Source: an uncultured Verrucomicrobiota bacterium (lineage in GTDB: Bacteria > Verrucomicrobiota > Verrucomicrobiia > Limisphaerales > CAIYYI01). Taken from it: a DNA stretch of 36,503 bases. Numbering within the stretch: position 1 is the first letter of the stretch; each line of letters opens with the position of its first letter. Below, piece after piece: positions 34,301 to 36,503 of the stretch. Both the position numbers and the translations under genes were made by a program. The stretch lies in contig CAIYYI010000633.1 of NCBI GenBank assembly GCA_903930345.1, positions 1 to 36,503 of the forward strand, written 5' to 3'. Under the pieces are notes generated by a model. The model saw nothing but the letters and a program-made list of their open reading frames with translations. It was not told where the DNA came from and ran no database searches.

Positions 34301-34934
34301 AGGCAGCCCGGGGCGCGGCCAGGTAGAGGTAGCCCCAATCAATCCGCAGATCATCCCCCCGCTTGGCGAGCACCGGCTGATCGTGCGAGCCGATTTTCAG
34401 CACCTCCAGCCGGGCCGTGCTTTCCTTGCTCCACGCCACTAGCTGCCGGGGCTCGTTCACGGTGAGTTCAGCGGCGGCCTCCAGGTAAAAGGAAACCCGG
34501 TGCGAAACCCCATCGGTTGCGGCCACCGTATAGGTCAGGTAGGTCACCGGCCGCGACAGGATATCCAGCTCCTCAGGCAGGGCCGGCGTCATGAAGGTGA
34601 GCGTCAGCCGCACCCCGGCACCCGCAAACGAGCAAATCGTCCGCGTGGGCAGCACCTCCACCCCGGTCTGCGGCAGCGCGGGCAGGCCGGCGGGCTCCTT
34701 GCCCAGCAGGCGGAAGGCCTTTCCATCAATCCGCACCAGACTCGTCAGCCGATGCGGCTTGCCGGTCCAGTGCACCGTGTCAGCCTCCGCCAGCCGATCG
34801 GCCGGCGACCAGATGCTGAAGTACGGATCATGCGCCACCAGCGGCACGGCAGGAGGTCGAAACGACTCCCCCGCCAAGCCGGACAGGGCAAGCAGCAGGC
34901 ATAGAAATCCGTGGCGGATCACATTGATGTTCAT
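31365..34934 (-). CDS. Secreted fusion: glutaminase-like region plus GH5-like glycosidase, 1189 aa
   Basis: A signal peptide covers residues 1-22 (FLCLLLALSGLAGES). Residues about 25-690 match the glutaminase A-like order of DUF4964 (RPPAVPLVAHDPYFSIWSP), DUF5127, DUF4965 and DUF1793: motifs include YGYAPHDLGTYPHATGQ near 410, MPVEESGNMLILLAALAR, and HNLIWDRVLGLDLFP near 566. Residues about 710-850 are a galactose-binding-like sandwich of the type found in GH2 enzymes (WLRHEFKLPD, VFLNGVPAAKL, GKNLLAVRV). Residues about 865-1180 are a TIM-barrel glycosidase: FNYIPASCISYTEMW at the start, acid/base E1024 in CWDLYNEPGN and nucleophile E1105 in LICTEWLNR. The glutaminase-like family alone is usually 650-850 aa; joining it to a barrel enzyme is unusual. 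The likely role is extracellular sugar or glycoconjugate breakdown. Substrate unknown. Confidence 0.88.
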   Translation of the reverse strand: MNINVIRHGFLCLLLALSGLAGESFRPPAVPLVAHDPYFSIWSPADRLAEADTVHWTGKPHRLTSLVRIDGKAFRLLGKEPAGLPALPQTGVEVLPTRTICSFAGAGVRLTLTFMTPALPEELDILSRPVTYLTYTVAATDGVSHRVSFYLEAAAELTVNEPRQLVAWSKESTARLEVLKIGSHDQPVLAKRGDDLRIDWGYLYLAAPRAASYWLPGQVARDAFAADAKYPLMKMALPQAAEEAPAAVLVMEAARVTAQPVSRWLMIAYDDGFSLRYFQAKLRPYWRRQGEEAAALLKKAAADYEALAERCAAFDQRLMAELQRVGGVKYAQLCALAYRQTLAGNKLAADAQGQPLLFPKENFSNGCIGTVDVLFPQAPFFLLFSPALTKAMLVPILDYAASPRWPYGYAPHDLGTYPHATGQVYGMGGKDGDRMPVEESGNMLILLAALARQEGNAGFVQPYWPMLTQWADYLVSEGLDPQNQLCSADMFGHLPHSANLALKAIIGIGGYARLCELGGRPAEARKYLAIARDYAGQWQEMARDEGRTRLAYHLPGTWGMKHNLIWDRVLGLDLFPDSVGEAEIAWYLKVQKKYGLPVDNRTETSLLDWALWSIAPARRPADFQALLEPLWRYAHETPSRVPLSDWFVTSDGKMKGFQARPVVGGLFIKLLEDPLAGKQWASLGANTRGPWAPLPVAGTMREVVPTAPNSPVKWRYSLTPPAADWARPGYDDSAWPQGSAGFGTRGTPGAVIGTEWKTKQLWLRHEFKLPDRPLKNPRLYLIYDENPEVFLNGVPAAKLAGWSTAYAEADLSPAALATLKPGKNLLAVRVSQTYGGQCVDVGLVEDGEPLVASPQRWSPERAAQWYAHQPWPCGFNYIPASCISYTEMWMDYAFDPQLIDRELALAQGIGFNCLRVVLSYVVWEAQPEGFKQRFAAFLSLAEKRGLRVMPCFFDDCVFGPISDPAFGRQPEVVAGWYANGWTPSPGHRRARDPQARPGLERFVKDVLTAHRNDSRILCWDLYNEPGNSGMGDATLPLLTDVFRWAREVNPAQPLTSGIWGGSPQIASFLKVQSDILTFHSYRPAAELRQEIMGLQKYGRPLICTEWLNRPHGSTVTDCLPVLAGRQVGALHWGLVNGRTQTHLPWGHKPGDAAPKMWQHDLFRPDHTAYEPLELERFREAIRAADRSAR

Positions 34935-34943
34935 GGATGCAAA

Positions 34944-35261
34944 TCAGGTCAAATTTCGGCCGTCCTCTTTTCTGGCCCGATGGAAGATTTTGACTGCAGC
35001 AAACCGAATTAGCCAACCTATCAGAATGGAAGGCGGACCCCAAATGATGCAGGCAAGCAAAAAGACCTCGCAAAGACTCCTAAATTTGGAGACTGCCAAA
35101 GGGAATGTAGAACGATGCGATAGAACTATATGACAACATATTTCAAATATAGACTCTTTGCTTGTCTTTATCGGAATTGGAATTAAACACGCTAAACAGA
35201 AGACAACGGTAGTCGCCAGCAGGAATATCCGCCCATTAGCTGCTCGAACACGAATCCTCAT
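34944..35261 (-). CDS. Small two-segment membrane protein, hypothetical, 105 aa
   Basis: The frame has two clear hydrophobic segments, IFLLATTVVFCLACLIPIPI (residues about 12-31) and LCEVFLLACIIWGPPSILIG (about 63-82), with basic residues at both ends (RIRVRAANGR; HRARKEDGR). That pattern is not expected of a chance frame. It ends 9 bases before the start of the glutaminase fusion on the same strand, so the two could be co-transcribed. No clear ribosome binding site was seen, the DNA is more AT-rich than the neighbours, and I recognise no family. A chance frame remains possible. Confidence 0.45.
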   Translation of the reverse strand: MRIRVRAANGRIFLLATTVVFCLACLIPIPIKTSKESIFEICCHIVLSHRSTFPLAVSKFRSLCEVFLLACIIWGPPSILIGWLIRFAAVKIFHRARKEDGRNLT

Positions 35262-35372
35262 AAATTACATACAGTTGGATTGTTCACGGTGCTTCCGCGA
35301 TTGTCTTCGGTATCAGCCATTCAATTTCGTTATTGTGTAAAAGTGAAGTCACACAAAAAGATGACATTGTTG

Positions 35373-35400
35373 ATTGCCACCTGATCCACAGCCGGAGGCC
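35373..35400. repeat. Short direct repeat beside the SUKH gene, left copy
   Basis: ATTGCCACCTGATCCACA (35373-35390) followed at once by GCCGGAGGCC (35391-35400). The same two blocks recur in the same orientation at 36104-36143, on the other side of the gene. Confidence 0.75.
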
Positions 35401-35461
35401 TTCGCCAGTTATTAGTACATTATAGTACCGTCCCTTTCACTGCACTTGTGGATTGCCTCCT

Positions 35462-36028
35462 TTACGACGGTATCGAGGATCCACCACCGGGAAAAGATTC
35501 GAAGAATGGATCGCTATTGTTCCAAATAATGTTCCGATCTTCATACGCCCATTTTTCCATTATGAGTTTATAATACATATCGTGAATAAATTGGCATATA
35601 CTCATTGTAAGAATATAAGGCCTATATAGTTCCATATCCATCCAGCATATTTTATAAGAGGCTGTATTCACGGTATTTGCTTCGCAAAACAACCATCTTC
35701 CATAATCTGTTGACCCAACTAGCACATAACCGGGAATATTAGGATAAAATGACATACCGGTTTCTTTTCGAGTCGTTTTTAAATCATTGTAGTATTCAAT
35801 TTCACTTTCATATGTGAAGTCTGAATATTTCGATGACGAAACTGGATTTTTTAACTCTAAAACACCAAAGTGGCCATGCCCTATTATTGAAATAACATTC
35901 TTGTAGTCTGTCGGCAAAGAAATCCCCATCCGCGTCTCAAGTTTTGACCAATCATTTGACGTTGGTCTTTCGACTGGGTGCGAAACATTTGCTAGTTTGA
36001 CAATTTTATTTAAATAATCCTTACCCAT
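35462..36028 (-). CDS. SUKH (SMI1/KNR4) family protein, probable immunity protein, 188 aa
   Basis: The SUKH signature is near the N-terminus: DWSKLETRMGISLPTDYKNV, then GHGHFGVLELKNP. Next come a glycine/aromatic region (GYVLVGSTDYGRWLFCE) and a helix (FIHDMYYKLIMEK). SUKH proteins are known mostly as immunity proteins against nuclease and other polymorphic toxins, acting in the cytoplasm by binding the toxin. No toxin or secretion gene is visible on either side; 36029-36503 holds only repeats. The gene is strikingly AT-rich against a GC-rich background, with many A/T-ending codons, which points to acquisition from elsewhere. It lies between two copies of a short direct repeat, and a TATAAT-containing palindrome sits 2 bases before the start. 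Family call is good; the partner is unknown. Confidence 0.83.
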   Translation of the reverse strand: MGKDYLNKIVKLANVSHPVERPTSNDWSKLETRMGISLPTDYKNVISIIGHGHFGVLELKNPVSSSKYSDFTYESEIEYYNDLKTTRKETGMSFYPNIPGYVLVGSTDYGRWLFCEANTVNTASYKICWMDMELYRPYILTMSICQFIHDMYYKLIMEKWAYEDRNIIWNNSDPFFESFPGGGSSIPS

Positions 36029-36030
36029 AG

Positions 36031-36044
36031 TGCATTATAATGCA
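36031..36044. promoter_or_regulatory. 14-bp palindrome with TATAAT core at the SUKH start
   Basis: TGCATTATAATGCA is a perfect palindrome. On the minus strand its TATAAT could be a -10 box, but it ends only about 8 bases before the ATG, implying a leaderless or nearly leaderless message, or a start further in. It may also be an operator or part of an insertion junction. Confidence 0.4.
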
Positions 36045-36103
36045 GCTTGCAGCACACGGCCGCTAAGGAAAATTCTGCAGTGTCAGTCCTGGTATTTATG
36101 GAC

Positions 36104-36143
36104 ATTGCCACCTGATCCACACCTCCGACCACAGCCGGAGGCC
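36104..36143. repeat. Short direct repeat beside the SUKH gene, right copy
   Basis: Same two blocks as 35373-35400, but separated by 12 extra bases: ATTGCCACCTGATCCACA at 36104-36121 and GCCGGAGGCC at 36134-36143. The extra bases include CCTCCG, which can pair with CGGAGG. Confidence 0.75.
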
Positions 36144-36375
36144 GTCCAGCGATCCACAGCACGCCACCACCCGACGGCCAAACGACGGTGACTCATGGGG
36201 CTTCATGGGATTAAACTACGCCCAACCAGCCCCCCAATGCGACTTAAAAAACACCGTCTCCCGGCACGATGGCAGCACATCACATCGCTCTCCCCAATTC
36301 GCATCCATTCGCGTGAATTCCCGGTTCAACTTTTCCCCCGTCCCCTGTTTATCTGTGGAATACGCGCCTGCCCCG

Positions 36376-36469
36376 CAAACCGGAGGTTTGCCAGCGATTA
36401 GCCGGTGGTTGAGCGCAGCGACACCACCGAACCACTGTCCTAATAATACCTTCCGACCCCGGCAGGGGT
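36376..36469. repeat. Cluster of three small hairpins
   Basis: CAAACC-GGA-GGTTTG at 36376-36390; CGGTGGT at 36403-36409 pairing with ACCACCG at 36423-36429; and ACCCC-GGCA-GGGGT at 36456-36469. Such clusters resemble REP-type palindromic elements common in spacers of PVC bacteria; mobility here is inference. Confidence 0.5.
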
Positions 36470-36503
36470 TGCAGCCCCCCTTCGAATCTTCCTCAGCCCC
36501 TGC

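Larger units (their letters stand above)
36029..36503. other. Repeat-rich non-coding end of the window
   Basis: No believable coding region is present. It contains the palindrome at 36031-36044, the right copy of the short direct repeat (36104-36143) and a cluster of hairpins at 36376-36469. The sequence is GC-rich again from about 36100. Confidence 0.6.

Noticed and set aside
32898-34442. A 514-codon open frame on the plus strand
   Set aside because: Antisense to the glutaminase fusion, which has strong domain evidence. The frame is His/Arg/Gln-rich without motifs.
35373-36143. A CRISPR array at the right end
   Set aside because: Only two repeat copies, more than 700 bases apart with a gene between them; no regular spacers.
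1-36503. tRNA, rRNA or transposase genes
   Set aside because: No cloverleaf-like segment, rRNA signature or transposase motif was found by reading; a dedicated covariance search was not possible here.

Overview
The window looks like chromosomal DNA of a GC-rich member of the PVC group, most likely Verrucomicrobiota. The basis is the gene style: very large exported Thr/Asn-rich proteins, paired DUF1800/DUF1501 genes, PQQ-like propellers, a glutaminase-type DUF4964/5127/4965/1793 protein, weak ribosome binding sites, and spacers full of small palindromic repeats. There is no rRNA or tRNA gene, CRISPR array or recognisable transposase. This assignment is inference; no marker gene is present.

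Layout. (1) 1-704, minus: the 5' part of an exported repeat-type protein that runs off the window. (2) 705-2379: a spacer with decayed sequence, a dispersed repeat and the degenerate C-terminal end of an exported protein. (3) 2380-15052, plus: a tight three-gene operon for giant secreted proteins (1983, 1086 and 1152 aa) of unknown function, carrying adhesion or carbohydrate-binding style domains. (4) 15053-16073: a repeat-rich spacer holding a second copy of the dispersed repeat. (5) 16074-31355, plus: a ten-gene co-directional run. It comprises two PQQ-like propeller proteins, a DUF3311 protein translationally coupled to a sodium:solute symporter, a LuxE/PaaK-like adenylate-forming enzyme, a LuxC/ALDH-like reductase, an iron-type alcohol dehydrogenase, a DUF1800/DUF1501 pair and a PhoPQ-activated-protein-like hydrolase. 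(6) 34934-31365, minus: an 1189-aa fusion of a glutaminase-like region, a beta-sandwich and a GH5-like barrel, with a possible small membrane protein just upstream. (7) 35462-36028, minus: an AT-rich SUKH/SMI1-KNR4 gene set between copies of a short repeat, followed by repeat-rich DNA to the end.

How the genes may work together. The symporter, ligase, aldehyde-forming enzyme and alcohol dehydrogenase make a plausible route linking an imported carboxylate, its activated acyl form, the aldehyde and the alcohol (either direction). The periplasmic propellers, DUF1800/1501 proteins and hydrolases would act outside the cytoplasm on the same or related compounds; this is inference from gene order. 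The most unusual items are the repeat-built tail of the DUF3311 protein (which contains a heptanucleotide repeat and ends in an ATGA overlap with the symporter), the three-protein secreted operon, the glutaminase-glycosidase fusion, and the orphan AT-rich SUKH gene.
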